DNA of 64,000 nucleotides from Sedimenticola hydrogenitrophicus (GTDB lineage: Bacteria > Pseudomonadota > Gammaproteobacteria > Chromatiales > Chromatiaceae). The position numbers were made by a program, and so were the translations under genes. The stretch's first letter is position 1; the number at the start of each line of letters is the position of its first letter. Shown here piece after piece: positions 8,945-17,843 of this stretch. The stretch spans positions 1 through 64,000 of the forward strand of contig NZ_JAQGEI010000036.1 of the NCBI RefSeq assembly GCF_029017505.1. Direction: 5' to 3'. The notes beneath the pieces were generated by a model. That model saw only the letters and a program-made list of their open reading frames with translations, was not told where the DNA came from and did not search any database.

Positions 8945-9727
8945 ATGAATCTGGCTTATGCAACACAGATACAACCCGTGGATGATTTCGCATGCCGGGA
9001 CGATGCCGTGTGCCGGGACAGTTGCTGTCTGGCGGGCATTTGCCAGTTCGGACTCTGGCCCGGGGCACAGGCCGTTTCGGTCGATGTGCGGGCAGGCAGG
9101 CCGGTCATTCGAGATGAACCCGCCCTGTATGTGGTCAAGGAGGGATGCCTCAAGGTCAAGCCGGAAACCCCGGATGCGACCTGGGTTGATTTCCGCGTGC
9201 CCGGCGAATCCCTCGGATTGCAAGGCGTCTACTACGGCTCGCCGGAACGGGAAATCGCCTGGGCAACCGTGGATACCCGGTTGTGCAAGATTCCCTATAC
9301 CAATGTGCGCCGAATCGCGGATGCCGCTCCGGGTCGTTTCGCCACCTTGTTCAAGATGTTGGCGCATGACGCCAGCCGCGCGCACGCGCTGATTGCGCGA
9401 ACGGAAAAGTCGGCGGATGCCCGGCTGGCCGAGTTTCTGCTCGACCTGGCCGTGCGGATGCGGGTGCCCGAAGGGCGGCGGTTAAAACTTAACATGAGAC
9501 GGCGCGATATCGCTCACCACCTGATGATCGCGCCGGAGACGCTGAGTCGTGCGCTGCTGCGCCTCAGTGACAAACAACTGATCACTGTCGATCGAAAGTG
9601 GATCAGGATATGCCGTCCGCTCACCCTGCTCAGGCTGTCCGGTATTGACAGGCAATCGGCCGGAGCGTGCCGGTTACCGGCGAAGCGGAGTTATGACCGC
9701 CCGTTGGAGCAGGCGCGACTCGCGTAA
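8945..9727 (+). CDS. Crp/Fnr-family transcription regulator with N-terminal cysteine cluster
   Basis: 260 residues. The N terminus carries cysteines at about 17, 23, 27, 28 and 33, and one further Cys sits in the sensory domain (TRLCKIPY), a layout like the [4Fe-4S]-ligating cysteines of FNR, though the spacing is not identical. The middle is a cyclic-nucleotide-binding-type beta roll; the C-terminal winged helix has the recognition helix ETLSR, the E-x2-SR signature of FNR-type DNA binding. It probably senses oxygen or redox state and could govern the neighbouring respiratory genes. A well-matched sigma54 promoter lies at 8855-8870, downstream of an NtrC-type activator gene, suggesting a regulatory cascade. 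Confidence 0.82.
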   Translation: MNLAYATQIQPVDDFACRDDAVCRDSCCLAGICQFGLWPGAQAVSVDVRAGRPVIRDEPALYVVKEGCLKVKPETPDATWVDFRVPGESLGLQGVYYGSPEREIAWATVDTRLCKIPYTNVRRIADAAPGRFATLFKMLAHDASRAHALIARTEKSADARLAEFLLDLAVRMRVPEGRRLKLNMRRRDIAHHLMIAPETLSRALLRLSDKQLITVDRKWIRICRPLTLLRLSGIDRQSAGACRLPAKRSYDRPLEQARLA

Positions 9728-9864
9728 GCCGCATGCGCGGATTTGCCGCCAACCTGAGTCCGCTTGAACCATAGGGCGGGCCGTGCCCGCCGCAACACCG
9801 GCACGAACATCCATGGCGCCCATGGGGCGCCCTATGACGGGTTTTCGGGGGAGGGAAGCCCGTG

Positions 9865-9947
9865 CTCGCAGCGACGCAGCAGCACGCTATCCCATGCGGC
9901 TACAGCGACCGGGGTAGCCAGTCCGGCATAGGCGAGCGGCACCAGGA
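9865..9947 (-). pseudogene. merC: Fragment of merC 3' end
   Basis: These 83 bases match 13631-13713, the C-terminal coding part of the intact merC-like gene, at 75 of 83 positions by my count. The match stops abruptly at CACCAGGA, where the sequence changes to TCTATGCTTTTT, nearly the -10 region of the MerR-type promoter at 16408-16438. It is a dead remnant and marks an old recombination between mer-type modules. Confidence 0.75.
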
Positions 9948-9960
9948 TCTATGCTTTTTC

Positions 9961-9987
9961 GTAACTACTCACCCCGTGAGTAGTTAC
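9961..9987. repeat. Perfect short palindrome, solo end of the 8525-type element
   Basis: Two 12-bp arms, GTAACTACTCAC and GTGAGTAGTTAC, are separated by CCC. The arm matches the terminal bases of the element at 8525-8733, so this may be an internally deleted copy. Confidence 0.6.
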
Positions 9988-10178
9988 TTCCTCGCTTAAA
10001 TCCCGAATTCTGCAATCTTTGCGCTCTTGGCGTTCTTCGCGAGAGAAAATGCCTTCTCTCCGTACCTACAAGTCTTGCGGACGATCTCTATCTGGTCTCG
10101 GGTGCGAAGGTGTTCCCATCAAATCCACTCCCGCAGGTGGCAGGTTCGCCACGCCGGTTTGTAGGCCTGTAGCGCACC

Positions 10179-10219
10179 AAAAAACGCCCCCGGCGGCGAT
10201 GCCGTCGGGGGCGTTTTTT
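10179..10219 (-). terminator. Bidirectional Rho-independent terminator
   Basis: AAAAAACGCCCCCGGCGGC, loop, and the complementary arm ending in TTTTTT follow the first small secreted protein gene. Equivalent hairpins follow the paralogues at 15777-15813 and 23385-23417. Confidence 0.85.
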
Positions 10220-10267
10220 CAGGGATAGCCTTATGCCGCGAAGTGCGGGAGCGGCTCTCAACTGCGA

Positions 10268-10537
10268 TCAGCCACCATGAACGATGTCGGTCGAGATGTC
10301 CTGACGTTCGTTGGCGACCCGCTCGAACGGCTGGGCCTTGTCACTCTGGCCGCGGCTGTCGGAACCGTAAACCAGATCGGTGGCCAGCTCCGAGTTCACG
10401 GGGCCGTTCTGTACGAAGGGGCTGCTCGGGCTGACGCTGACCGGGGCGCCACCGTACAGGATATCGGTGCTGAGATCGTCAGCGAGGGCACCGGTGGAGG
10501 CGAAGGCCAGTACTGCGAGAGTGATCAGTTTGTTCAT
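10268..10537 (-). CDS. Small secreted STD-YGG repeat protein, paralogue 1
   Basis: 89 residues, family not recognised. A clear signal peptide (MNKLITLAVLAFASTGALA) is followed by a roughly 70-residue mature part holding three copies of a ten-residue motif of form D-[LI]-S-T-D-[IL]-x-[YH]-G-G: DLSTDILYGG, ELATDLVYGS and DISTDIVHGG, the last at the C terminus. AAGGAG lies six bases before the ATG. No cysteines and no enzyme motif. Three further copies lie at 15836, 23482 and 23794; this copy is the most diverged. It is monocistronic, with a near-consensus sigma54 promoter (10595-10610), an upstream AACG-AAA-CGTT dyad and a strong terminator, so it is tightly controlled and possibly highly expressed. 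It likely acts in the periplasm or outside; function unknown. Confidence 0.8.
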   Translation of the reverse strand: MNKLITLAVLAFASTGALADDLSTDILYGGAPVSVSPSSPFVQNGPVNSELATDLVYGSDSRGQSDKAQPFERVANERQDISTDIVHGG

Positions 10538-10594
10538 GTTGTTCTCCTTAAAGGGTTGTTTACTGCGTAATGTTTTGCTCTGTAATCTGGATAT

Positions 10595-10610
10595 TGCAGA
10601 TGCCGTGCCA
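10595..10610 (-). promoter_or_regulatory. Sigma54 promoter of secreted paralogue 1
   Basis: On the minus strand TGGCACGGCATCTGCA fits TGGCACGNNNNTTGCW at every fixed position except one. It would start transcription about 45 bases before the coding region. Identical 16-mers precede the paralogues at 16175-16190 and 24133-24148. Confidence 0.75.
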
Positions 10611-10713
10611 GTTTTGCGTCTTATTGAATTTATTTAATAAATACAGTAACTTATTTGTTGATGGCGGGGTTGTGCGAGAGCGGTTTACACGATGGGACTT
10701 AATGTTTTGATGT

Positions 10714-10724
10714 AACGAAACGTT
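10714..10724. promoter_or_regulatory. Candidate enhancer dyad AACG-AAA-CGTT
   Basis: The perfect dyad AACGAAACGTT sits about 105 bp upstream of the sigma54 promoter, the usual distance for an enhancer-binding protein. It is conserved at the same place in all three copies (also 16294-16304 and 24252-24262), within a longer conserved block reaching to about 10760. Confidence 0.55.
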
Positions 10725-10919
10725 AGATGACGTAATGCCCCGTGGTATTTCGCGGTATGGGCGCAGGTTGGTTTGATCAGGCAGATCCTCCTAAACAATT
10801 ACGTCTGTGGTGTAATCGGAATGGCGCAACTTATGGCTGGACCGGGACAAGAAGGGCGTTTACTCTTCCTGTACTCGCGAGCACGGATCTATGCGCCCGC
10901 CAACACTCAGGAGGTATCC

Positions 10920-11081
10920 ATGTCGCTGAAGGGTAAGACCGCCGTCATCACCGGATCGAACCCGGGCATCGGGCTCGGCATCGCCGGGGAACACGGTGGC
11001 GCGGAGTTCTTTCTCTGCGCTGTGGCGGACGACCGGATCACCGACGCCACGATGGTGGACGGCGGCTGGACGACACGGTGA
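10920..11081 (+). pseudogene. Internally deleted 3-hydroxybutyrate dehydrogenase-like SDR
   Basis: The frame opens with MSLKGKTAVITGSNPGIGLGIA, the Rossmann start of D-3-hydroxybutyrate dehydrogenases (short-chain dehydrogenase family), and then jumps to the family's C-terminal end (FLC...DDRIT...DGGWTTR). About 200 residues, including the catalytic Ser-Tyr-Lys, are missing, without a frameshift. AGGAGG is still present before the ATG. The stop overlaps the patatin gene (GTGA), so the remnant may survive because it keeps translation coupled to the next gene. Confidence 0.8.
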
Positions 11082-12112
11082 GCGAGCCCAAGCGCATCAA
11101 CCTGGCGCTCCAGGGCGGCGGCGCGCATGGCGCCTTCACCTGGGGAGTGCTCGACCGGTTGCTGGCGGATGACGGCATTGAGATAGCCGCGATTTCCGCG
11201 ACCTCGGCGGGGGCGCTCAATGGCGCGGCGCTGAAGGCGGGGTTGCAGCGCGGCGGCCGTGCCGGGGCGAGGGAAAGCCTCGACTGGCTCTGGGAGCAGG
11301 TAGGCGCCCTGCCCTCCGACGCGGTGACCGCCTGGCTGGCGGCGCTGAGCCCCGAGCCGAGTACGATCTCGGCGATGATCGACGCCTCGCCGGTGTTCAA
11401 CTGGGCCGATATGATGAGCCGCATCATCAGCCCCTACGGAATGCCCGGCGACAACCCGCTGCGCCGCATCGTCGAGCGTTTCGAATGGGATCTGGTCTGC
11501 GACGCCGGTCCGCCCGTGCTCAACATCTGTGCCACTAATGTGCGCACCGGGCGCATCCGCGTTTTCACGGGTACTGAGATCTGCACCGATACCATGCTTG
11601 CGTCGGCCTGCCTGCCCACACTCTTCCGCGCGGTGGAATGGGACGATCCGAGCACCGGCCGGCGCGAGGCGTTCTGGGACGGCGGCTATATCGGCAACCC
11701 CGCACTCTTCCCGCTGTTCCGGGCCGATCTGCCGCGTGACATCGTGGTGGTGAACATCAACCCGCTGTTCCGTGAGGAGGTGCCACGCACCGCGCGCGAC
11801 ATCCAGAACCGGATCAACGAGATCAGCTTCAATTCCTCGCTCCTGCGCGAGCTGCGGGCGATCTGGACGGTGCGCAATCTGGTGGATGGCCATACCCTCG
11901 ACCCCGGCGGCATCCAGCGCGCATTGATCCACATGATCGCTGATGATGTGCTGATGACCCAGCTTTCCGTGGCCACCAAGATGGTGGCCAACCCGGTGAT
12001 CCTGCACCGGCTGAAGGAGGCGGGCCGCACCGCCGCCGACCGCTTTCTCGCCAGTCACCGAGGCGATCTGGGTGAGTGCGACACGGTCGACACCGACGCG
12101 ATGTTTGGCTGA
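11078..12112 (+). CDS. Patatin-like phospholipase
   Basis: 344 residues from a GTG that overlaps the stop of the preceding pseudogene. The oxyanion loop GGGAHG (about residues 13-18), nucleophile elbow SATSAGAL (Ser-Ala-Gly, about 42-49) and WDGG (catalytic Asp of the Ser-Asp dyad, about 205) mark a cytoplasmic patatin hydrolase. The elbow reads ATSAG rather than GxSxG, an unusual first residue that keeps the nucleophile. Patatin proteins next to 3-hydroxybutyrate dehydrogenase are common in polyhydroxybutyrate-metabolising bacteria, where a link to granule turnover is suspected; with the dehydrogenase destroyed that link may be lost. Substrate unknown. Confidence 0.85.
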   Translation: MSEPKRINLALQGGGAHGAFTWGVLDRLLADDGIEIAAISATSAGALNGAALKAGLQRGGRAGARESLDWLWEQVGALPSDAVTAWLAALSPEPSTISAMIDASPVFNWADMMSRIISPYGMPGDNPLRRIVERFEWDLVCDAGPPVLNICATNVRTGRIRVFTGTEICTDTMLASACLPTLFRAVEWDDPSTGRREAFWDGGYIGNPALFPLFRADLPRDIVVVNINPLFREEVPRTARDIQNRINEISFNSSLLRELRAIWTVRNLVDGHTLDPGGIQRALIHMIADDVLMTQLSVATKMVANPVILHRLKEAGRTAADRFLASHRGDLGECDTVDTDAMFG

Positions 12113-12271
12113 CCTGCCGCTACGCACAGCGTCGGCGATGTTCGAGAACCATATTGTTCCTGATCCGAGCGGCTTGACTCCGACCCCTTCCCTGCCCCCC
12201 CCCCTTTTCCGGTCATCAGTTAAAGTATTTATACATATTGATGATTGTGTCGCACTATTGTATAAATCAAA

Positions 12272-12422
12272 TTTCGGAGTTTTCATGGATGTGTTCAGGG
12301 CGGACCACCCCCTTTCCAGGACACGCTGTGAATACATCCCTGTACGCTCGCGTCGGCCTCCCTGCCTCCGACGGTCCCGGAAAGGGGATGGCCCGCCCGG
12401 AATCTGGAACTGAACTCCGAAA
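12272..12422. repeat. Palindromic element with TTTCGGAGTT ends
   Basis: Outer arms TTTCGGAGTT (12272-12281) and AACTCCGAAA (12413-12422) enclose inner arms GGGCGGACCACCCCCTTTCC and its near-complement ending at about 12398. The same outer arms bound the repeat at 53205-53389, so this is a dispersed family. No coding content. A run of ten C lies just upstream (12195-12204). The gap 12113-12441 holds nothing else I can identify. Confidence 0.65.
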
Positions 12423-12441
12423 CTAGAGGCATAAGAATCCC

Positions 12442-13623
12442 ATGATCCCACGTCTCCTCTCCAGCACATTGCAACGGCTGGCCGCCTCGTTTCCAATCGT
12501 GGCAGTCACCGGGCCACGCCAGTCCGGGAAAACGACATTGAGCCGGGCCATCTTCGCCGACAAGCCATACGTTAACCTTGAGGACCCGACGGAAAGGGCC
12601 TTTGCCCAGGAAGACCCCAAGGGCTTTCTGGCCCGTTTTTACCAGGGGGCTATTTTCGACGAAGCCCAGCGCTGGCCAAACCTGTTTTCCCATCTTCAGG
12701 GAATGGTCGATGAAAATCGTGTTCCGGGCCGCTTTATCCTGACCGGCTCCCAGCAGTTCGGGTTGCTTTCCGGAGTGACTCAATCACTGGCGGGCCGGGT
12801 GGGACTGACCCGGTTGCTGCCGCTGGCCTTGGCCGAGACTCCGGAGCTCCGCGATGGTGCGGCCGACCTTGATACCCTGATGGTGCAAGGCGGCTACCCC
12901 ATCCTGCACGCCGAACCGGTTAGCCATACCGACTGGTTTTCCAGCTACGTGGCCACCTACATCGAACGTGATGTCCGCCAAGTGCTCAACATTCAAGACC
13001 TTTCCACTTTCCAGCGTTTTCTGCGCCTGTGCGCTGGCCGCACCGGCCAGTTGCTCAACCTGAGCACCTTGGCCGGCGAAAGCGGAATTGCCGCCAGCAC
13101 CGCCCGGGCCTGGATGTCGGTTCTGGAAGCCAGCGATCTCGTGTTCCTGCTCCCTCCCTATCACCGCAATTTCGGCAAGCGCCTGGTTAAATCCCCCAAG
13201 CTGTACTTCGTCGATGTCGGTCTGGCTTGTTGGCTGCTGGGTATCCGCGACGCCGATGTTCTGCGCCTGCATCCCCTGCGTGGAGCCCTCTTTGAAACCC
13301 TGGTGGTAAGCGAATTCCTCAAGGATCGCCACAACCAAGGACTGCCGCCCGATCTCTATTTCTGGCGCGACAATAACGGGGTTGAGGCAGATCTGCTCTT
13401 TGAGCGGCAAGGAAAATTACAAACCGTGGAAATCAAGTCGGGCCAGACGATTACCGGCGACTACATCCAGGCCGGCCGTAAATCAGCCCGCTTTGCCGGC
13501 GACGAAGCCCTCACCCCTTGGCTGATTTACGGCGGCGAAGAGGAATATCTACGCAGCGGCGTACAGGTCATAAGCTGGAAAAAGATTACCCCTGGGAGTC
13601 TTTTGGATTTAGGACTCGCGTAG
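12442..13623 (+). CDS. AAA_14/DUF4143 P-loop ATPase
   Basis: 393 residues. Walker A is GPRQSGKTTL (about residues 24-33), Walker B lies in GAIFDEAQRWP and sensor 1 in FILTGSQQF. The C-terminal DUF4143 part contains YIERDV, YFVDVGLACWLLG and the nuclease-like ending VEADLLF...VEIKSG, resembling the D-ExK core of restriction-like folds. Genes of this kind are widespread, often scattered singly in genomes, and their role is unsettled; some are suspected toxin-like or defence elements. It stands alone here between a palindromic repeat and convergent merC, whose 3' end it overlaps by 38 bases. Confidence 0.9.
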   Translation: MIPRLLSSTLQRLAASFPIVAVTGPRQSGKTTLSRAIFADKPYVNLEDPTERAFAQEDPKGFLARFYQGAIFDEAQRWPNLFSHLQGMVDENRVPGRFILTGSQQFGLLSGVTQSLAGRVGLTRLLPLALAETPELRDGAADLDTLMVQGGYPILHAEPVSHTDWFSSYVATYIERDVRQVLNIQDLSTFQRFLRLCAGRTGQLLNLSTLAGESGIAASTARAWMSVLEASDLVFLLPPYHRNFGKRLVKSPKLYFVDVGLACWLLGIRDADVLRLHPLRGALFETLVVSEFLKDRHNQGLPPDLYFWRDNNGVEADLLFERQGKLQTVEIKSGQTITGDYIQAGRKSARFAGDEALTPWLIYGGEEEYLRSGVQVISWKKITPGSLLDLGLA

Positions 13624-13969
13624 GAACTCCCTCGCAGCGACGCAACAGCACGATATCCCACGCGGATGCCGCGACCAGGGCAGCCAGTCCGGCATAGGCG
13701 AGCGGCACCAGGAACCACAGCGCCGCGAAGGCGACCAGGCTTGCCACCACGCCCAGCACAAAAGGCCCGTTCCGGCCATGGCGCCGGCGCGAGCTTTGCA
13801 ACCCCCAAAGCGTGATGCCGAGAAACAGCACGAACAGGGGGATCAGCACCAGGTCATTGATAAGAAATCCCGCGCCGATGGACGAAAGACCGGCAAGAAA
13901 GGGCGCGAACCCGAGGCAGCAGGCGCCGCTGATGGCGGAGCCCGTCGGGCCGATGATCTGTTTCAGCAT
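13586..13969 (-). CDS. merC: MerC-like mercury transport membrane protein
   Basis: 127 residues from the ATG seven bases after the merA stop; a further in-frame ATG at 14008 would overlap merA and lacks a ribosome-binding site. Four hydrophobic segments are evident, and the first contains the vicinal pair ACCLGF, the Hg(II)-binding cysteines of MerC. A second cysteine lies near the C terminus (LLRRC). The protein would bring Hg(II) across the inner membrane to the MerA reductase. It is co-transcribed after merA, the reverse of classical order, and its end overlaps the convergent ATPase gene. A 90 percent identical fragment of its 3' end is at 9865-9947. Confidence 0.78.
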   Translation of the reverse strand: MLKQIIGPTGSAISGACCLGFAPFLAGLSSIGAGFLINDLVLIPLFVLFLGITLWGLQSSRRRHGRNGPFVLGVVASLVAFAALWFLVPLAYAGLAALVAASAWDIVLLRRCEGVPTRVLNPKDSQG

Positions 13970-13976
13970 GTCCGCT

Positions 13977-15615
<1,639 letters not shown>

Positions 15616-15681
15616 GTTGCTGACCGGAATCCAGTTGGGGATCGCAGGCTCACCGCAGCGAGTCGGGGTGGAAAAAGGTCC

Positions 15682-15722
15682 GTAGGAGCACCTCTGGCGC
15701 GAAGGTTTTCGCGGCAAATCCA
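15682..15722. repeat. Half REP-like repeat
   Basis: GTAGGAGCACCTCTGGCGCGAA...CGCGGC is one arm of the REP-like repeat seen complete, in opposite order, at 48695-48742. Confidence 0.5.
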
Positions 15723-15776
15723 CTTCTGCAGGTGGCAGATTTGCCACTCCGGGGTGTGGAACCGTAGCTCGCAAAC

Positions 15777-15813
15777 AAAAGCCCCCGGCGGCGGTGCCGT
15801 CGGGGGTGGCTTT
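15777..15813 (-). terminator. Terminator of secreted paralogue 2
   Basis: AAAAGCCCCCGGCGGCGGTG and its complementary arm ending in GGCTTT form a strong hairpin just downstream of the gene on the minus strand. Confidence 0.8.
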
Positions 15814-15835
15814 ATCATTCATCATTCAGCTGGGA

Positions 15836-16117
15836 TCAGCCGCCGTAGATGATATCGGTCGAGATCTCCTGACGTTCGTTGGCGAACTGCTCGACCGGCT
15901 GGGCCTTATGACTGTGGCCGCGGCTGTCGGAGCCGTAAACCAGGTCGGTGGAGAGGTCCGTGTTCACGGGGCCGTTCTGCACGAAGGGGTTGCCCGGGCT
16001 GACGCTGACAGAAGCGCCGCCGTACAGGATATCGCTGCTGAGATCGGACGTGACGTTGGCGGCCAGGGCACCGGTCGAGGCGAAGGCGAGTACTGCAAGA
16101 GTGATCAGTTTGTTCAT
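15836..16117 (-). CDS. Small secreted STD-YGG repeat protein, paralogue 2
   Basis: 93 residues with the same signal peptide as paralogue 1 (MNKLITLAVLAFASTGALA). The mature part has DLSSDILYGG, DLSTDLVYGS and the C-terminal EISTDIIYGG, with a variable serine/proline-rich linker between the first two. Compared with paralogue 1 there are three or four extra residues (NVTS) after the signal. The promoter, enhancer dyad, ribosome-binding site and terminator are all conserved, so a complete expression unit was duplicated. Function unknown; the lack of cysteine, His clusters or catalytic residues argues for a structural, binding or signalling role outside the inner membrane. Confidence 0.8.
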   Translation of the reverse strand: MNKLITLAVLAFASTGALAANVTSDLSSDILYGGASVSVSPGNPFVQNGPVNTDLSTDLVYGSDSRGHSHKAQPVEQFANERQEISTDIIYGG

Positions 16118-16174
16118 GTCGTTCTCCTTAAAGGGTTGTTTACTGCGTAATGTTTTGCTCTGTAACCCAGATAC

Positions 16175-16190
16175 TGCAGATGCCGTGCCA
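16175..16190 (-). promoter_or_regulatory. Sigma54 promoter of secreted paralogue 2
   Basis: TGGCACGGCATCTGCA on the minus strand, identical to the copies at 10595 and 24133. The AACGAAACGTT dyad is at 16294-16304. The region 16118-16400 is otherwise the conserved upstream block. Confidence 0.75.
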
Positions 16191-16407
16191 GTTTTGTGAA
16201 TACTTATTTTTATGTAATAAATACAGTGAGTTATTAGGTTGGTATGGGGTTGGGAGATGGGGGTTGAGGCGGTGGAGCTTAATGTTCTGATGTAACGAAA
16301 CGTTTGATTGTGTAATGCCCCGTGGTGTTTCGCGGCGTTAGTGCGGGGTTGGTTTGCGCCGCGTATTCCGGATGATTTTCGCCGCGGCGGTGAGTAAAAA
16401 TGCGGGC

Positions 16408-16438
16408 TTGACCTGGAGTCGGCTCCAGGGTCTATGCT
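16408..16438 (+). promoter_or_regulatory. MerR-family promoter/operator of the beta-barrel/HMA cluster
   Basis: TTGACC (-35), then CTGGAG-TCGG-CTCCAG, then TATGCT (-10) with exactly 19 bp between the hexamers. This is the CadR/ZntR/PbrR-like operator form, and it fits the MerR-family regulator encoded at 19550. Confidence 0.82.
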
Positions 16439-16487
16439 TTTTTAAGAATTGGGTATTTTTCGCGGCAATCTGAACGTGGGAGTCTGT

Positions 16488-17315
16488 ATGAGTAGGCATT
16501 ACAAGGGGGCAGGCTGGGCGGTCGCCCTGACGGCGCTATTGATCAACAGTCCTGCCTGGGCGCATGACCCGGTGTTCGGTATCGGTCCCCACGTGCTGTA
16601 CAAGGGAGGGGTGGAGGTGGCCACGGAGGTCCATCTGGGAGAGGCGGGCGAGGAACGGGAGTTGGAACTGGGGCTGGAGCTGGTGTACGGCATCACCGGG
16701 GATTGGGCCGCCGGTATCGAGCTGCCCTACGCCTGGAAGGAGGAGGGCGCGGAGGAATCCGGCGGCCCAGGCGACCTGAGCCTGTTCACCAAGTACCGGT
16801 TCTGGCGCCACGACACCCTCGGTGCCCAGGAGGGCGCGGCCGTGCTGCTGAAGATCAAGACCGATACCGGTGACGAGGGCGCCATGCCCGCCCTGGGGAC
16901 CGATACCACCGATGCCATCCTGGGGCTGACCTATGGTTACGAGAGCCTCAAGTGGTACCGCTGGGCCAGCCTGCGTTACCGGCATAATGGAGAGAACGAT
17001 GCCGGCCTGCTGCGTGGTGACAAGGTGCTGCTGGATCTGGCCGCTGGCTGGCGGCCCAGGCTCCCCAGCTACTACCTGCCGGATACGGTGTGGCTGCTGG
17101 AGCTGAACGGTGAATATGGCAGACGCGCCGAGCTGAATGGCACGGAACTGCCCGACAGCGGCGGCACGGAGTGGTTCCTGTCGCCGGGCATTTTCTGGAC
17201 CAAACGCAACTTCGCGGTCAAGGCCGGGGTGCAGATTCCGATTGCCAGCGATCTGAACGGCAATCAGGAGCAGACCGACTACCGTGCCAAACTGGTACTC
17301 GAATGGCATCTGTAA
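16488..17315 (+). CDS. Outer-membrane beta-barrel protein of a metal-responsive cluster
   Basis: 275 residues from the ATG at 16488, preceded by GTGGGAG; the frame extends 13 codons further up without a ribosome site. A signal peptide ending NSPAWA is followed by HDP and then alternating polar/aromatic strands (GIGPHVLYKGGVEV, AGIELPYAW, WYRWASLRYRH), ending in a C-terminal aromatic-hydrophobic strand LEWHL, as in outer-membrane barrels. It resembles the transporter/MetA-type barrel families. The MerR-type promoter 50 bp upstream and the following HMA protein suggest a role in heavy-metal handling, for example efflux or passage across the outer membrane. Substrate unknown. Confidence 0.7.
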   Translation: MSRHYKGAGWAVALTALLINSPAWAHDPVFGIGPHVLYKGGVEVATEVHLGEAGEERELELGLELVYGITGDWAAGIELPYAWKEEGAEESGGPGDLSLFTKYRFWRHDTLGAQEGAAVLLKIKTDTGDEGAMPALGTDTTDAILGLTYGYESLKWYRWASLRYRHNGENDAGLLRGDKVLLDLAAGWRPRLPSYYLPDTVWLLELNGEYGRRAELNGTELPDSGGTEWFLSPGIFWTKRNFAVKAGVQIPIASDLNGNQEQTDYRAKLVLEWHL

Positions 17316-17434
17316 GGCGAAGGCTTGTCGGCTTACGCCGTGCCCCCGGCTACCAGGTGAACGGCCGGTTTCCGGCCCTTGCGCGGCTGACCCAACTACG
17401 CACGGATTTTTCAATAAAAAAACAGATGATGGCC

Positions 17435-17516
17435 GTAGGTTGGGGTGAGGAACGAACCCCAACATCATGGCATTGAATGGGTGTTTGTTGGGGTTCGCAG
17501 GCTCACCCCAACCTAC
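17435..17516. repeat. GTAGGTTGGGGTGAG palindromic repeat
   Basis: Arms GTAGGTTGGGGTGAG/GAACCCCAACA and their complements enclose a short loop between the barrel gene and the HMA gene. Related palindromes with GTAGG ends lie at 25587-25667 and 33316-33469. Confidence 0.7.
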
Positions 17517-17552
17517 ATGGATATATCCTTTAATATCGGAAGAGGTGATGTG

Positions 17553-17843
17553 ATGAAACGCTATTTTCTGCTGCCGATGTTGTTGCTCTGGAGTCTGACG
17601 ACCTTGGCTGCCGGCACTCAATACGCCATGCGGGTGGACGGGCTGGCCTGTCCCTACTGCGCCTATGGCATCGAAAAGAAGCTGAATCAGATCGAGGGTG
17701 TCGAGCGGATCGATATCGACCTGGAAAAGGGCCTGGTCACGGTGGATGTGCGCGAGGGGGTGGAGATCACCGAAGCGCGGATGCTGCAGCTGTTCAAGGA
17801 CGCGGGCTTTACCTACCGTAGCATGACGCAGCAGCGGCTGTGA
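17553..17843 (+). CDS. Periplasmic heavy-metal-associated (MerP-like) protein
   Basis: 96 residues from the ATG after AAGAGGTG; the longer frame upstream crosses a palindromic repeat and was dropped. A signal peptide (MKRYFLLPMLLLWSLTTLAA) precedes one HMA ferredoxin-like domain with the metal-binding loop DGLACPYCAYGIEKKL. The loop is CPYC instead of the GMTCxxC of MerP, so Hg, Cu or another thiophilic metal is possible. The stop overlaps the NHL gene start (GTGA), so the two are coupled. It probably passes a metal ion to a membrane or outer-membrane partner; the beta-barrel gene upstream is a candidate. Confidence 0.85.
   Translation: MKRYFLLPMLLLWSLTTLAAGTQYAMRVDGLACPYCAYGIEKKLNQIEGVERIDIDLEKGLVTVDVREGVEITEARMLQLFKDAGFTYRSMTQQRL

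Larger units (their letters stand above)
9728..10267. other. Intergenic region with rearrangement scar, palindrome and terminator
   Basis: Contains an imperfect inverted repeat at about 9770-9836 (TAGGGCGG...CGCCCTA), a merC fragment at 9865-9947 joined to a MerR-promoter-like stretch ending at 9959, a perfect palindrome GTAACTACTCAC-CCC-GTGAGTAGTTAC at 9961-9987, and the terminator at 10179-10219. From about 10120 on it resembles the region before the second secreted-protein gene (15700-15835), so flanks were duplicated with the gene. No ORF is convincing. Confidence 0.65.
10538..10919. other. Regulatory region shared by the secreted paralogues
   Basis: About 230 bp upstream of the gene is conserved with 16118-16350 and 24076-24310, including TAATGCCCCGTGGT and TTTCGCGG blocks beyond the enhancer dyad. 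The rest, up to the AGGAGG before 10920, shows nothing I can name. Confidence 0.6.
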
